A DNA stretch of 48,581 nucleotides, from NCBI GenBank assembly GCA_029834535.1, contig JAQMWT010000378.1, positions 1 to 48,581 on the forward strand, written 5' to 3'. The notes below the pieces were generated by a model. The model saw nothing but the letters and a program-made list of their open reading frames with translations. It did not search any database and had not been told where the DNA came from. A program made the translations under genes and the position numbers. The DNA comes from Chrysophaeum taylorii (Eukaryota; Sar; Pelagophyceae; Pelagomonadales; Pelagomonadaceae). This document shows, in pieces, positions 29,218-40,800 of this stretch (the first letter of the stretch is position 1; every line of letters begins with the position of its first letter).

Positions 29218-30373
29218 CCGTTATGAGCTTACCCTCAACGTCGCCATGGAGATTCCTGAGCGCTTTGGTGGCGCTCGCCAGATCCAAATGATCAGCTCGT
29301 GCGGAATTCCGCGCGGTCTGTGATCGTTGGCACGTACCGACGACCGACCCCGGGTTTTCGAGCGCCGAGCGGGGACTTTCGCTGGCGATGCTCTTGACCA
29401 ACTCGCCGATGAGTTCCTTCGAGCATCCAAGCATCGCTGAGACCCACTTGGAGCGATCAACGCCGCGATGAACAGACGACTCCATGCCGCTATCGTTAAG
29501 TGCGAGACCACGATCCAGCGTTGTTTCGATGACTGCTCTCGGGGTCTCCGAAAATGCATTGTTCCCAACGCGCAATTGGAGAATGAGGGCTCCAGAAAAT
29601 CCGGGAACGCCGCCGATCGCGTACGCGCTGTTGGGACAGTTTACAGGCACTTCAACATTGGGCTTGTTTGCAAGGCTGGGCAGCTGGGGATGCGCCTCAA
29701 GCCTCCAGTAACAAAGGCCGAAGCAGTCCAGCGCGCAACCCGCGCGCGCGGCATAGAGAAGTCGGTACCTTTCGTTGAAGGTGGCTGGCTCGGAGTCTCT
29801 CGGATGTGCTGGTCTCCAATGTCTTGTGTTGTGAAATGGCCATTCGTACGTGTACACCTGGTACGTCCCGCGCAAGGCAAAGTGCCACCAGTCGGGATCG
29901 TCTGGGTGCACGCCGATCATATGCGAAAATTCATTCACCGTGCAAGCTCTGGTAACACCGCCAGCGTGGCCAAAGAATGCGAGGTTGAGGAGACTCCGCA
30001 GGCAGGTGGGGGAAAAGTGACGCCGACGATTCCGGCGAAGGCAAGGGATCTGCGCCCGAAAGAATCGGGCGACCCTCCCCTTGCCGACATAACTCATCCC
30101 CGCCGACTCCAACATTGTACAGAGCGTGTCGACGTGGCGCTCTTCCAAGTAGGCGAGCTCGCCGAGCACATCGCAGTGTTCTTCCACGCTGAAGCCAAGG
30201 TAAAACAACGGCCATCTCAGCAGGTACGCGTCTCGCGGCACCAATTTGAACTTCGAGGCGAGGTCCGTCAGCGAATGCGACTTGCCGAGTTCAATATTGA
30301 CCGAGGCGTCGACGACACTCAAGTAGGGGGACAAGGGGATCGCGTTGAGTCGGCGCTTCCTCGAGGTCGGCAT
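29045..30373 (-). CDS. Hypothetical 442-residue protein upstream of the recombinase-like gene
   Basis: An uninterrupted frame from ATG at 30373. The N-terminal part (SLTDLASKFKLV, ELAYLEERHVDTLCTML) and the C-terminal part (LDLASATKALRNL, LITDEMYHDIFFAK) look like structured protein; the centre is richer in His, Trp and Arg. I do not recognise a domain. It lies on the same strand and just upstream of the recombinase-like frames, overlapping them by 170 bp, so the two may be ORFs of one mobile element. An antisense frame of 327 codons is probably a shadow. Confidence 0.4.
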   Translation of the reverse strand: MPTSRKRRLNAIPLSPYLSVVDASVNIELGKSHSLTDLASKFKLVPRDAYLLRWPLFYLGFSVEEHCDVLGELAYLEERHVDTLCTMLESAGMSYVGKGRVARFFRAQIPCLRRNRRRHFSPTCLRSLLNLAFFGHAGGVTRACTVNEFSHMIGVHPDDPDWWHFALRGTYQVYTYEWPFHNTRHWRPAHPRDSEPATFNERYRLLYAARAGCALDCFGLCYWRLEAHPQLPSLANKPNVEVPVNCPNSAYAIGGVPGFSGALILQLRVGNNAFSETPRAVIETTLDRGLALNDSGMESSVHRGVDRSKWVSAMLGCSKELIGELVKSIASESPRSALENPGSVVGTCQRSQTARNSARADHLDLASATKALRNLHGDVEGKLITDEMYHDIFFAKVSSNVSRDKVVSSVKLPWTMFVSGKGNGSSVLGYFLRLLKSQFAPR

Positions 30374-30707
30374 GGGACGAGAGGGAGAGGCGAGGAGCGC
30401 GAGCGTGTCGACGCCGAGATGTCGACGCCGATATGGCTAAAACCGAACTAATTAAACGATGATGCCGTTGAGGCCTCCAAACCGAGGCTAACCGCCTTGA
30501 ATTTCCCCAACAAAACGGTTCAAGCCCAACGGACGCTTCGAGTATCATATATTAAACATCCTATATCCAATATCAAATATCAAACTAAACATCATCGGTG
30601 TTCCTGCCGCGCCGGTACGGACGCAGCCGTTGCGCTCTCAGATCAGCCCGAATTAGCCGCCACCTCCTGCGACTCAGCACTGGACCCGCCAGCACAGCCA
30701 CCCGCGG
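30374..30707. other. Short intergenic stretch
   Basis: No supported gene. It contains an AT-rich segment with repeated ATATC/CATATATT words at 30545-30590. I see nothing else. Confidence 0.4.
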
Positions 30708-31030
30708 ATGGTCAACGACTTTGTCAAGCTGGGGACCGACTTTCTCTTGCGGGACCAGACGGCGACGCGGGCCGAGCCGGACGCTGAGTACACGAACTGG
30801 TGCTGGAAAAAGGCGGCCGCTACCTTCAACACGCCCGACGACGCCGAGCTCGACACGAACCTCTTCCTTAGCAAGGACGGCAACCACGAGATCTCACCGA
30901 TCTCACTCCGTTCCCCAGCCCTGGCCATGTCGCCAGCGCCACCACGATCAAGAAAAAGTTTGCCGACCTGCGCGCCCATATGCGCCCGCTTGACCTCTAC
31001 GCCCCTCTGAACTCCCGTTCCCGACCAGGA
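30708..31030 (+). pseudogene. Unidentified coding remnant
   Basis: The frame from ATG at 30708 reads MVNDFVKLGTDFLLRD, EYTNWCWKKAAATFN, DDAELDTNLFLSKDG, and after a frame change near 30900 continues LTPFPSPGHVASATTIKKKFADLRAHM and on. The first 70 residues have good protein composition. No family recognised; a transposon origin is likely from context. (The second segment is quoted in two parts: LTPFPSPGHVASATT and IKKKFADLRAHM.). Confidence 0.3.
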
Positions 31031-31460
31031 AAATGTGTATCTTAAGGTGTGCGGTCGCACGTTTAGGCGGATACACAGGGTTTGGGTGGACAACAGGCAG
31101 CAGCGGCCCGCGGCGCGTGCCGCGGCGCCCCGCTCGTCGCAATCCACGAGCGCAATGAGGTGATGACGCTTCACAACTCGTGAGACGGCCTCGAGCATCA
31201 TTTTCCGCTCGCCTCCTCTTCCCGTCGACGTCACCACTTGCGCGCTGGATGGTCTTAGCAGATTTGACCATTTCACTTTCAAGTTTGCCCTCCCCTCTAG
31301 AGAACGGGTTCGCGAAAGTCGCGAAAAAGGGACTTGGCAAATTTTGCGGCTTTTTGTAACTTTGATCCTGTAGAGAACGTTCTCTAGTTCAAGGCCCAAA
31401 CCCGGGGATCCCGTTATTAGGGCCGGCGCGGCAGGGCCATTGGTCGGTCGAGGGACTAAA
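31031..31460. other. Flank upstream of element B copy 2
   Basis: No supported gene. Contains the palindrome TAGAGAACGTTCTCTA near 31373-31388 and another TAGAGAAC near 31299. These echo the ends of the element B terminal repeat (TAGAGA, GTTCTCTA), so the region may hold remnants of an earlier insertion. Confidence 0.35.
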
Positions 31461-31658
31461 CTAGAGATAGAAAATTTGAATTAGGGTTAGTACCCCCCTA
31501 TCCTAGGGTTAGCTCTCTTACTTTTAGCACCTTTTGATTTAAGAAAACGCTGTGTTATTCACACCGGCTGTCCTCGTTATAGGAGACAGATACGAGGGCA
31601 GACTACCACTGCTCTCACTCTGCTGAAGGGTAACACAGTTGAAATTACTGTTCTCTAG
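31461..31658 (+). repeat. 5' terminal repeat of element B copy 2
   Basis: Begins CTAGAGATAGAAAATTT and ends TGTTCTCTAG, inverted at its ends, and matches 24443-24304. It is about 58 bp longer than in copy 1, the extra bases lying near the 3' end. A 3' copy for comparison is absent. Confidence 0.55.
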
Positions 31659-31741
31659 GTATTGGGCACCAGTCCCGGTATCAGCAGAGTCCCAGAATTC
31701 CAGCCGAGTTTCGCTCTCTGACGTTCCTGAACCAAACCAAG

Positions 31742-33863
31742 ATGCCAACCAATCAAGAACTTCAAAAAGAGTTGGCCACTCAGAAGACCCAACATGATCA
31801 AGCCATGAAAGACCAAGAAGATCGCTCGAGGGCAGAATTCAATGCTCAATTCACCGCGTTCGCCGCCCAGATGCAGCAACACCAAAACACTCCACCACCT
31901 GCCGTCGCCGCCGCGACTGCTCCTCCCACGGCTCCACAAGACCCCAAAAACAAGACTAACACCTTTAGTGACCCACCTAGCGCCGTCCTCAAGTCAATGG
32001 ACTCCGCTCAAGTCACACCCCAAATGCTCTCGTTTCGCGTTATGCAGTTGTTCGTCGAACATCTGATGCCTGAAACAGGCATAACGCAATACTTCTTGCA
32101 GGGCTTCTACACGTGGGAATCCGTCTTACGTGGATCTAATGATCTAGCTGACGCTCTTCTCAGCCACTGCATCAAGGAATATAACAAGGACCCCGACAAC
32201 CACGCTACCGCCGGGAACACGCAAGATTTCCAAGGCTGTTACGTCTACTACAAGGGGGTTTACCGCAAGTTCGGCAATCACTTCCTGGAGAACGTATACG
32301 AGCCTAAGCTCCAAGAACTTAAAGATCAAGACAAAGACACGACCGATACGACGAAAGGAGAGTTGTATCCGATTACACAGGCTCACCTCCAAGGAAAAGA
32401 AGCCGACTTCATCGTGTACCTCCGCGAGACCGTGCACCCCCTTTTTCGCCGTTTCCTGCATGCCGGTAGCGGCTCCGTCAAGCACCCAGCATACGACGAA
32501 GTCGATGCACTCGGATCCCCCCATCCGATAGGACTCGAATTTGTGCTCCAAGTCCGCCTTGCACTTGACAAGCACACGGGCCAGAACCACGTCCACCATG
32601 CGCATTATGTTTATAATCAACCCTGAGATCCACGAGCCTGCGCATTATATCGATTATATGCGCCACGTTCACCAACAACTTCGCCAGATCACCGACGATG
32701 CCTTTCTCCAACTTCCCGACGACAAGATCCTCAAAGAAATCCACCAAATGCTGCGGTTCAAATACCCTCCAAGCTTGCTTGACTCCCGCGCCCCAACCCA
32801 CATCAAGGGTTTCGCGCGTCTTGCCAACTGTCTGTGCACCCCTAACGACTCGCTGTTACTCGACGAGGACAAAGAAGCGATAAATCATCTTCCCAAGTTG
32901 ATCGCCCGCCTCACGGTTATCTCCACCTTCGAGCGCAGCTTTTGGGCTCACCTCGAGCCTCATCCAACTATGAACTTCAAGCCGTTGCGATTCGTCACTG
33001 ACTTTGGTCGTCTGCCGACCAAGGACAAAGATAATCCACGTTTTCGCTCCCGCCATCATGGTCTCCACTTCACCGAAGATGATGATGACACCTCACCCTC
33101 CGAAGATGAAATTGCGCCAGATCCAGATGAAGCTTCCCCCGAAAACGACGCAGTTGCAATGTTTCTCACGGAAGCCAACCTCGATCAAGATGAGGACACC
33201 GATCTCATCCAGCGCCTACACTCCTACCGGAAGAAACAGATTTCCCGCCACCAGAAGAAGACCCCCCCGAAAAAGCCGCCAAATCCTCGCTCCCCGTCGT
33301 ACTACGACATCAATGACAGCCCTAAGCCCAAGGCTACCCCTGTCATCCCAACCAAGAACAAACTCAACCCCCGTGCTTCTCCTGTCACCCCAGACAAACG
33401 CGAGCACCCGCACCTTCGCAAGGTCACTTTTCCCACTCAAACGCATCCACCAAAGCCATCCACTCCTGACCAACGGTTCAAGGTCCCCCTCCGTGATGTT
33501 CGTCGCAAGCTCCAGATAATCCGGAACCTTAGTCAAGCCGGTCGCGAACACACATCCAACTCAGAGCGCATGACCAAGCTCATCAACCTCATCACCACCA
33601 TTTCCGATACTTCTCTCCGAGGCCGATTCTCATGCCGCCGAGTTTCTTCGGGTGCTATCGTCCGATCCTCAGGATGATCCATCCGATGAGGGCGAAGCCG
33701 ACGAAAAAGATGACCAAGGCCACCTCGGTTTCTATGATGACCACGGACAGCTAGGCCTCTACGACGACACCATCCCCGAAATAGATGATGAAGACGACTC
33801 CGCCGAAGATTACGCACAACGTCACAGCGACTACATGCGTGCTCTGCACCAGAGTCCGCTTTT
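31742..33863 (+). pseudogene. Element B copy 2 gag (frameshifted)
   Basis: Begins MPTNQELQKELATQ. The first frame runs to 32626 and covers the coiled coil and first capsid-like part; a shift near 32610 leads to the frame 32620-33600 with HEPAHYIDYMRHV-like sequence, and a second near 33610 to the acidic tail ending LFR/FFR and TGA. The sense codon CAG at the site of the copy 1 nonsense codon shows the original residue was Gln. No zinc knuckle is visible. Confidence 0.7.
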
Positions 33864-34505
33864 TCGCTGATGGTTGCCGACGACGCCTGTGCCGCCAACC
33901 ACACAGTATCCAACCAGGCACCACGCCTCACGATGAAGCATTTCCCGACCTCATAAACCCTCTACCCCAGAGTCGCAGATTTTCTTTGCGCCACTTACAC
34001 TGCAGGAAAGACCCCACAAAGACTAACTCGCTACACGGATGCAATGGACCCGGCACTGAAATTTCTCTAATTGACGGTGGCGCATCATTTTGCTTCACTC
34101 GCACAATCCAACATTTTGTTCCCGAGTCCACACGCCGGATTCCCGAACACACCATTGGGCAGAGGCACCTTAACCAGCCACTTCATCGGTGTCAAACCGT
34201 TGTATTTGCAGGCCGCAGGTCTCCCCTCAAAAGATATAACAGACTCAACCGGCTACGTCCTATACCTCGTCTTTCTGGTCGTCCCGCGCTTCAGACCAGG
34301 TCTACAGGTAATAGCGACATCTCAGCTGAAAGCTCTGAACGTCCAAGCAACAGACCCGCCGCTGCCGCACGAACCATACTTATATGAGCTTCTGAACACG
34401 TCCACCTCCGATCCCCGCGATTATAAGACGCTTATAGGCAAAACCGCAGTAGTACTCGCCAATCGCCAAACTAATGGTCTATTGTCCCTGCCATCCCATT
34501 CAAAG
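33864..34505 (+). pseudogene. Element B copy 2 aspartic protease (5 bp deletion)
   Basis: The frame opens at the ATG overlapping the gag stop (TGATGG). One nonsense codon occurs early (PTS then TAA). The active site DGGAS is at 34073-34087. A 5 bp deletion near 34155 relative to copy 1 changes the frame to 34071-34505, which continues GVKPLYLQAAGL and the VLYLVFLVVPRF segment. It ends at TGA 34506-34508. Confidence 0.65.
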
Positions 34506-34508
34506 TGA
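34506..34508 (+). promoter_or_regulatory. In-frame TGA between protease and methyltransferase (element B copy 2)
   Basis: The codons read SHSK, TGA, then TSRAVLIFH and MSLKDEL in the same frame. Copy 1 has CAA at this place. It is therefore at the same domain boundary as the TGA codons in elements A and C, but not fixed within family B. Confidence 0.4.
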
Positions 34509-36310
34509 ACATCCCGCGCTGTGCTTATTTTTCACACCGGAACGAAAATGTCCCTCAAGGATGAGCTCGCACACATCACACAGAACGTCGCCAAGACACG
34601 CTCGCAATTCCACATGTTAGATTTCGCAAAGCTACTGAGTCATTCTATATTTTTGACGGAACTCATCAGCCTCCCGCGTACTGTCGTCCAATATGCATTC
34701 ACTGGCTCAGCGGACCTCTCTGTGCAAGCACAACCCCCTCCGCTAAACACAGCCATTATTGCAGGTGGACTCCACCAAGAAGGCTTTGGCTCTTTTCGCA
34801 AACGCTTCGACAAACGCATTACTGTCGTGGTCACCTGTGAAATCAACCCTATTATGCGCGCCCGCGCGCAACAACTCTTATAAGAAAGCTCACTGCCGCT
34901 CTGCAAACCGGCAAAATACGACTACCACAACTAGACTTGGTAGTATTCACCTTGCCGTGTCAACATCAGAGTGCAATGAAAGAATATGACGGCTATGCCA
35001 CCCCGGTGACCGCCGACCTTTTCGTCAAAGAACAAATCCGCTTTGTTCGTTGCACACTCTCGATACACCATTGTCGAGAATGTACCCCCCAACCCCCGAA
35101 CTCATCACGAGTACACTGAACTCGCCAAGTGCTATCAGCGCATCGGTTACTTTAGACACTCCGGTGTCTACAATGCCTCCGCTTTTGGTGACGTCATAAG
35201 CAAGACCCGCTACCTCGCTGTCTATGCCCGACACCCGCTCACTGGCTACAACCTCGAGAAAACCGCTTCTCCTTGGTTAATATCTCCTCCGATCATGGTT
35301 CCCCTACTGGACCCCAGTCACACTATCCCCGACGATATCTGGATCGCCAACCCCGCCCTTCGTGGGACAGTGACCCGCTCCACATTGGATTATTACCAGA
35401 ACAAGGCCACTTTCTCATACAAACCCGCCAACGCCTCCAAACTCTCGATTTCCGAGAATGCACGCATCTGCCAAATGCTCGCACGCTCGAAGAAGCCCTT
35501 CACGGATATAGGACTCGACGCCGACGGCACCCCCTATGCCTCGATGACCAATATCTCCCATCTCCTGGCATTCACATTGCTGCACAATCACTTGTCGCAA
35601 CATCCTACTCTCGCCGCTTGGAACACCCTCCGCTGTTTTCATGCCTCCGAGTCTCAATGTGCTTACCATTTGGATGGAGCCATCACCGGCACTGTCGCTA
35701 CTGCCGTCGCATGTGGCTACTTCCCGCGCGCCTCCCCCACCCTACATTCAAGGCCCCCTCGGATATTGGACTGTCCCCACCAACTCGCAGTCTTCTCCCC
35801 AACGCACACCTTTCCATGGATGTCCCCAAGGGCGCCGCCTTTCTGGCCGTCGCCTATACCAATTCTTCGGCCGCCGCTAACAGCTGCTCGCGCACCTCCA
35901 CGTGGGTCCACTACATGAATCGCTCGCATCCCGGCTTTGCCGCGATCGATTCACAAGGGCGAATCACACTCGATGACCCCACGGGACTCATAATGTCCGA
36001 AGCACGTCCCACTTACGCGGACTATGTCGGCCACATCGGAGACACGCGCCAGAAAAGCACCAAGTGCTACTCAGTCACTGGCTCGTACCCAACCAACACG
36101 AGCTACTTCAACGCACGACTGCTGATCTCTCCCGACCACATCCGATATGCGACCCTCAATGAAATCGCAAAGTTCGGACACCACTCGGACCCGGAACTGC
36201 ACCGCCTGTTCCAACAGCACCCGCCGTACTTCGCGTTCAAGGCACTGGCCAACGCCGTCCCGCACAACATGCTGCAGGCCAAGTACAGCGCTGTCCTCGC
36301 ACTCCACGAA
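34509..36310 (+). pseudogene. C5-cytosine DNA methyltransferase of element B copy 2 (frameshifted)
   Basis: Motif I (IIAGGLHQEGF) and II (TCEINPIMRARA) lie in 34521-34883. A deletion of about 30 bp there ends the frame; the next frame (about 34890-35060) holds motif IV TLPCQHQS, and a 2 bp deletion near 35065 moves to 35043-35918 with motif VI IVENVPP and the weak motif VIII. A further shift near 35810 leads to the frame ending with motif IX IRYATLNEIAKF (about 36143-36175) and motif X ALANAVPHNM (about 36239-36265). Copy 1 gives the continuous protein. Catalytic Cys and Glu are retained. Confidence 0.75.
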
Positions 36311-37470
36311 TCGCATCACCATGAACCTTCACATCGAATGGGCAACCATACGCAATGGCATTCCCAGCCCCGGAGACATCAACCAGGTTGCAGAATTCTT
36401 CTTGAACATCTCCAGCCGTCTCTTAGCAGTGGAGGACCTCAACCTCACCTCCCTCTTCAATGCTGTTGCAGATGCTCACCATGCTGCGATCCGCAAGCCA
36501 AGCAAATCGAAAAACCTCGAGACGCTACTTGCCGAGGCAACAGTTGCTAAAGTCCGAGTTGACAAGCGACCCAGCCCCCCTAGCGCTTCGACTGCCGCTC
36601 TGCCCCCCTTGCACAAGCCCGGCACCATTCAGCACGCGAAAAGAGTGCTTTTGGTCACTCGCTGGCACCGCATACACCACCAGCAACCAGAGATTCTTCG
36701 CCGCACGATTGCCGCCAATGTAACGAATCTCCGCCCAGGTGATGATCGGTATCTGCAAGACTGCAGCGAATGCAAGCGCTGTCAATCGCATGTCAGCTTC
36801 CGTCACAAGAACACTTCCTGGTCACAGGATGAACTAGCCTATGCTCCTGGCCAACATCTCCACATGGATGTCTCATACCCGAGCATCAGCAAATGCTATG
36901 GTGGCTTTCGTTACATCATGCATTCTGTGTGTGTTATTTCGCACACAAATGGGTCTACTTCCTGCGGAAACTAGACGCGCAGGACGTTCTGGCTGGCATC
37001 CTCTACGTGGTCAATGTGATTAAGGTCGAATTCGATGTAAGTGTGAAAATCATCTCATCTGATGCCTTTCCACTTTCCGCTCCGAAGCTTTCCACCCGCT
37101 CAAGGTGCAACTCGGTATCCAGTTTCAAATCATTGGTCGCCACCTACACCAGCGGAACTTCGCGGAAAACATCATTAAGGAAAACACACGAGGCACTGTA
37201 GTCCGCCTCCTCAACCTTCGCAGTGTCCGCATCGAAGGAAAGCCTATTGCCGCCGAGTATTATCACCCGTTTGCTCTGCTGCATAAGATCCAAGCAGACA
37301 ATCAGCGCTCTCATGGACTGCCCTCGCGCACTAACATGACCTGCACCGTTCCCCGGCGCATCATGTCACCAACGGCACCGCTCTTGAAGCTTCTTCCATT
37401 TGGCGAACCTGTCACCTTTGTCTATCCTCAAAGTCACAAAGTGGAACCCACCGGCGTCTTCGCCTCTTAG
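36311..37470 (+). pseudogene. Element B copy 2 HHCC zinc finger and integrase (frameshifted)
   Basis: After a short deletion near 36318 the frame 36320-36974 holds the HHCC finger (WHRIHH ... CSECKRC) and the first integrase Asp in HMDVSYP. A shift near 36935 leads to frame 36893-37104 and another to 37105-37470, which has the Glu region NFAENIIKE and the C-terminal strands (GTVVRLLNLRSVRIEGKPI). The second Asp region reads IISSDAF. The segment ends in TAG at 37468-37470. Confidence 0.7.
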
Positions 37471-39412
37471 TTTCATAGCAACAATTACCCCCCGAACCTC
37501 CCCGGCACGGACCGATTTATCCGTGATGTTCACAGCTCTATCCTGCTTGCACATCAAGGGCGATATGGAAAAATCGTCACCTCGATCGACTTCCACGTTG
37601 ATGCAGACATGCCAGTCAACCGCAACAAGGAGATCGAACGGACCAAAGCACTCCCGCAGATCCCAACAGAGGCACGGCAAGAGGACCCGCTCCCAGCTAT
37701 AAGCGAACTGCAAATGCCGGAAATTAGACAGGAGTTGCAAAATGAGGGCGAGACTCATGATGACGACCAGGATGATAAACCCGACGATGACGACGAGCAC
37801 AAAGAACCGGATCCAACCTCCGCTGCTGATCCAAGTCCCGTCAGCGACGAGACACCTGAACAGGATTTTTCGTTCCTCAACCGGCCACCTCCGCCGGACG
37901 GTAGCATTCCGATGCCCAAGCGAAAGGATCGCCTAGAGGTTGTTCTCGATGATTCAGGTTTTACCCCAGTCCTCGTACATCGCAACCAGAGTGACAAACT
38001 CAAGGCAGATCTCAAGGACGAGCGCCGATTCCGCATTCCCAAGGACCAACTCTATATCGCGAAACGTGTTGACGATGGAAAACTCTTCACCATACGCATT
38101 GTCGCTTCAGGGTATGGTCGTAACTGGAAATACCAGCAGGAGCAACCCACGGCTCGCGCCACGGCCAACATGTCCAGCACATTGATGTTCCTCATCAGTG
38201 TCAGCGCTCTGCACCAGGGCCATGCCGCCAGCATCGCATCTGATCTCAACATTAGAAGGGATGCTATGCCGCCAAATGATGTCCCGAAAGGATGTCTCCT
38301 AGCAAATACCACACAAGACTATGGTATCATGGGCGGCACTGCACTGGATCTGCAGAGAGAAACCGACGCAGAACTCTTGTACGTTGACTTTCCAAGGAAG
38401 CCGTACCACTCATGTATTGGTCGACCACCTGACAACGACAATTCTGTTCTCGAGAACTGTGTGCCACGACGAACTGTCACCAGCAGAGTACTATGCGCGC
38501 CAATGGAACCAAGAATTCCGTTGTATGAGTTCCTCTCTCTTATGGGACATCTCAGCGCATCAGCACTACCACTGAGCTTCGTCACAGACACGCCTTCATG
38601 CATGATTCTGGCGAACTCGGACACCTCTTTCTAAGTCAAAGTGATCCGAATCAAGACATTCTCCAAGAAGTCATGGACTATGACTTGCAGCACATCGACC
38701 ATGTCGTGTTACAACTCGTGACTGCTGAAGATATTGTCTATGAGCCTGAGAAGATTGTCGAACTCAAAGGACTCAGCGAAGAAGATAAGCTCAAGCATAT
38801 TGCTTCGATTCGCAAGGAAATTGAAGGCTTGTGCTCCAACGGCGTCTTTAAGCTTGAACCTTTACCGCCAGACCGTTCGTCTATCTCGACGAAACTCGTG
38901 CTGAAGATCAAGTATTTTGCTGACGGCACCCCAGACCGCTATAAAGCTCGTCTAGTTGCCCGAGGTTTATTGGCACGTCGACTTTTATGCCACATCTCAC
39001 CGACCGCGATGCTCACCAACCGGTTATTGCTCGCCATCGCGGTAAAGCACAGGGTCCCGGTCGCGCATGCAAACATCACCCAGGCATTCATCCAGTCGGC
39101 ACTCGATCGCCCGGTATGGATAGACTTACCTCGAAGAACAAGTGTCTCGCTCAACCTTATCCAGCAGATACAGAAAAACCACCCAGAGTCCAAGTTAGCT
39201 CTCCGACTCGTCAAGGCTCTCTATGGTCTCAAACAGTCAGCTTTGTTGTGGAACATTAAGCTCGACTCGTTTCTTCGACAACATGAGTTCGAACGCTCAC
39301 AAGTCGATACTTGCCTCTATATCAGTTGGGATCGATATATCAACAGATGGGCTCTCCTATCCGTATCTGTCGATGACCTATTGATCACGGGTACCAACAC
39401 AGCCAAGCTGTT
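37471..39412 (+). pseudogene. Element B copy 2 linker and Ty1/copia reverse transcriptase (truncated)
   Basis: The linker frame (37609-38634) is acidic and matches copy 1. After a frameshift near 38560 the frame 38598-39437 reads the copia RT: KLVLKIKYFADGTPDRYKA, LVARG, AFIQSALDRPVW, LVKALYGLKQSALLW and the active-site box as SVSVDDLLITG. The Asp expected before the AFL/AFI block is Asn here (HANITQAF), and Tyr of YVDD is Ser. The thumb, connection and RNase H are missing since the copy ends near 39412. It identifies the family as Ty1/copia. Confidence 0.85.
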
Positions 39413-39414
39413 CA

Positions 39415-40302
39415 CAAGCTTGACAGCTCTGACATAGTAGTCAGCCCAGACGACGATAACTCCCCACTGCATTTGCAACTTCCTCGTATTTCCATTGTAA
39501 ATCTCGAAATACTTATTACCGCCTGGTCACTACTACAGTCCGTCGAAGACAAAGTTTGTGTCGTCACAACCCCGGACGAACTTCTAGGTGTTCTCATTGA
39601 GTGTTTCGTTAATGATGTTACACATCAGATTCACACTTCCTCTCGTGAGACATTGCCACCGATGGTGGACTACTTCCTTAACTTAGTCCTGATCATCAGA
39701 CGTATCGCAAGATGCTTTATCCGTCATTGTCCTCCATAATGATTCAGCTATCTGACACTAACTTGTCTGAATCTGAGCAAGAACATGAACATGCTGTGCT
39801 TGCTCCTACAGCTGAGCCTCCCGACAATGTATACGGAACTTTACGACTTTTAAAAGAAGAAATCCAGTCACTCGCTTTGCACATCACCAAGCGCGATAAA
39901 CAACCTGCAGAACGTGACCTACGAATCTCCGATGCTTTGGAGACCATCACTCAACTTCGAAGTGCAAACGATGCTCTCACCGCGCAATTAACTGATAACA
40001 CCAAGCATGTGTCACTCTTGGACGATTTGCTTTCCAGCTACCAGATGCACCAGGACGCTACATTGCCCACCCTTGCTGTTTTAGCTCACCTTATCTCCAA
40101 GTCCCTTATCGCTTCAATTGAACAGTCTCCTCCAAACACCTTTGAGGAGACACAACAACTCTTAATCGAAAATGCAGCCGTTGGTTTATGTACCGCTATG
40201 TCTGATGCACAAGATCGTGTCATTCCTGCAACAGAGTTGCGTACTCTACCACCTGCTGCTGCTATGTCATACGTGTCTTCTGTCATGTCCCCACTCGCTG
40301 AT
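39415..40302 (+). pseudogene. Gene E, longer copy (one frameshift, truncated at both ends)
   Basis: The first frame (39415-39690) reads SDIVVSPDDD, ILITAWSLLQSVEDK, and PDELLGVLIECFV, homologous to 5300-5591. A one-base shift near 39685 joins LSPDHQTYRKMLYPS to a second frame ending at 40302, with a coiled-coil-like Leu-rich middle (EEIQSLALHITKRD, ALETITQLRSANDAL) and a helical end. It starts where element B stops and ends where the inverted element A LTR begins. Function unknown; possibly a gag or accessory ORF of another element. Confidence 0.5.
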
Positions 40303-40697
40303 CTGGAGAGATTCGACCCTCCCCGGGTACATGGTAGAGATTGCGTGCAGTCTTAGGCGTGTACAGACCATTCCGCTTGACACATGCTACTACACAAGGT
40401 AGGGATTTAGGCCCGAACTCCTTAAGGACATTAGGTCCCATAGAAGCGTTTACACTGACAACGAGGAACGAAGCCTCTGTTAATTAAACAGAAAACCCCG
40501 TACCTGACGGTACGCACCTGGAGGCCTACTCCATGTTGGAAAAGAGCTTCAGACTGGGTTCTTCATAGTCACGAAAAATATAATTGCGGAAGGGTAAGGA
40601 AGGAAGGAGGGTGAGCCGTATTACGGAGAGAAAACCCTCTTGTAGAGATAGGTGTGAAATGTTCCAGTGTCGCACACATACTAGTGTAGCTCTCTGG
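40303..40697 (-). repeat. Inverted fragment of element A LTR
   Basis: The sequence matches 4901-5299 (the outer 400 bp of the copy 1 LTR) in the same orientation and is the reverse complement of 40801-41203. Its outer end at 40697 equals the element A 5' terminus; its inner end is a truncation at 40303 joined to gene E. Confidence 0.85.
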
Positions 40698-40800
40698 AGT
40701 TTTATGTTTAAGTTACTCGATGCTCTCATGTATCGTACACAAGCTTCACACTCGAGAACGTCTTGAACGCATAAAGCCTTTCCCACACGTTGAGGGGGTC
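40698..40800. other. 103 bp spacer between the facing element A LTR ends
   Basis: Unrelated to the LTR. No gene. It may be target DNA left between two independent insertions. Confidence 0.6.

Larger units (their letters stand above)
31461..39412 (+). mobile_element. LTR retrotransposon family B, copy 2 (3'-truncated after the RT active site)
   Basis: Same order as copy 1: terminal repeat, gag (31742-33863), protease, methyltransferase, HHCC, integrase, linker, RT. It ends just after the RT VDD box, where gene E sequence starts at about 39415, so RNase H and the 3' LTR are missing. Several small indels break gag, protease, methyltransferase and integrase. It lacks the 227 bp insertion and the 72 bp duplication of copy 1, which dates those events after the two copies separated. 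Confidence 0.88.

Noticed and set aside
29468..30451. 327-codon plus-strand ORF
   Set aside because: It is antisense to the 442-codon minus-strand ORF and has poor protein composition; treated as a shadow.
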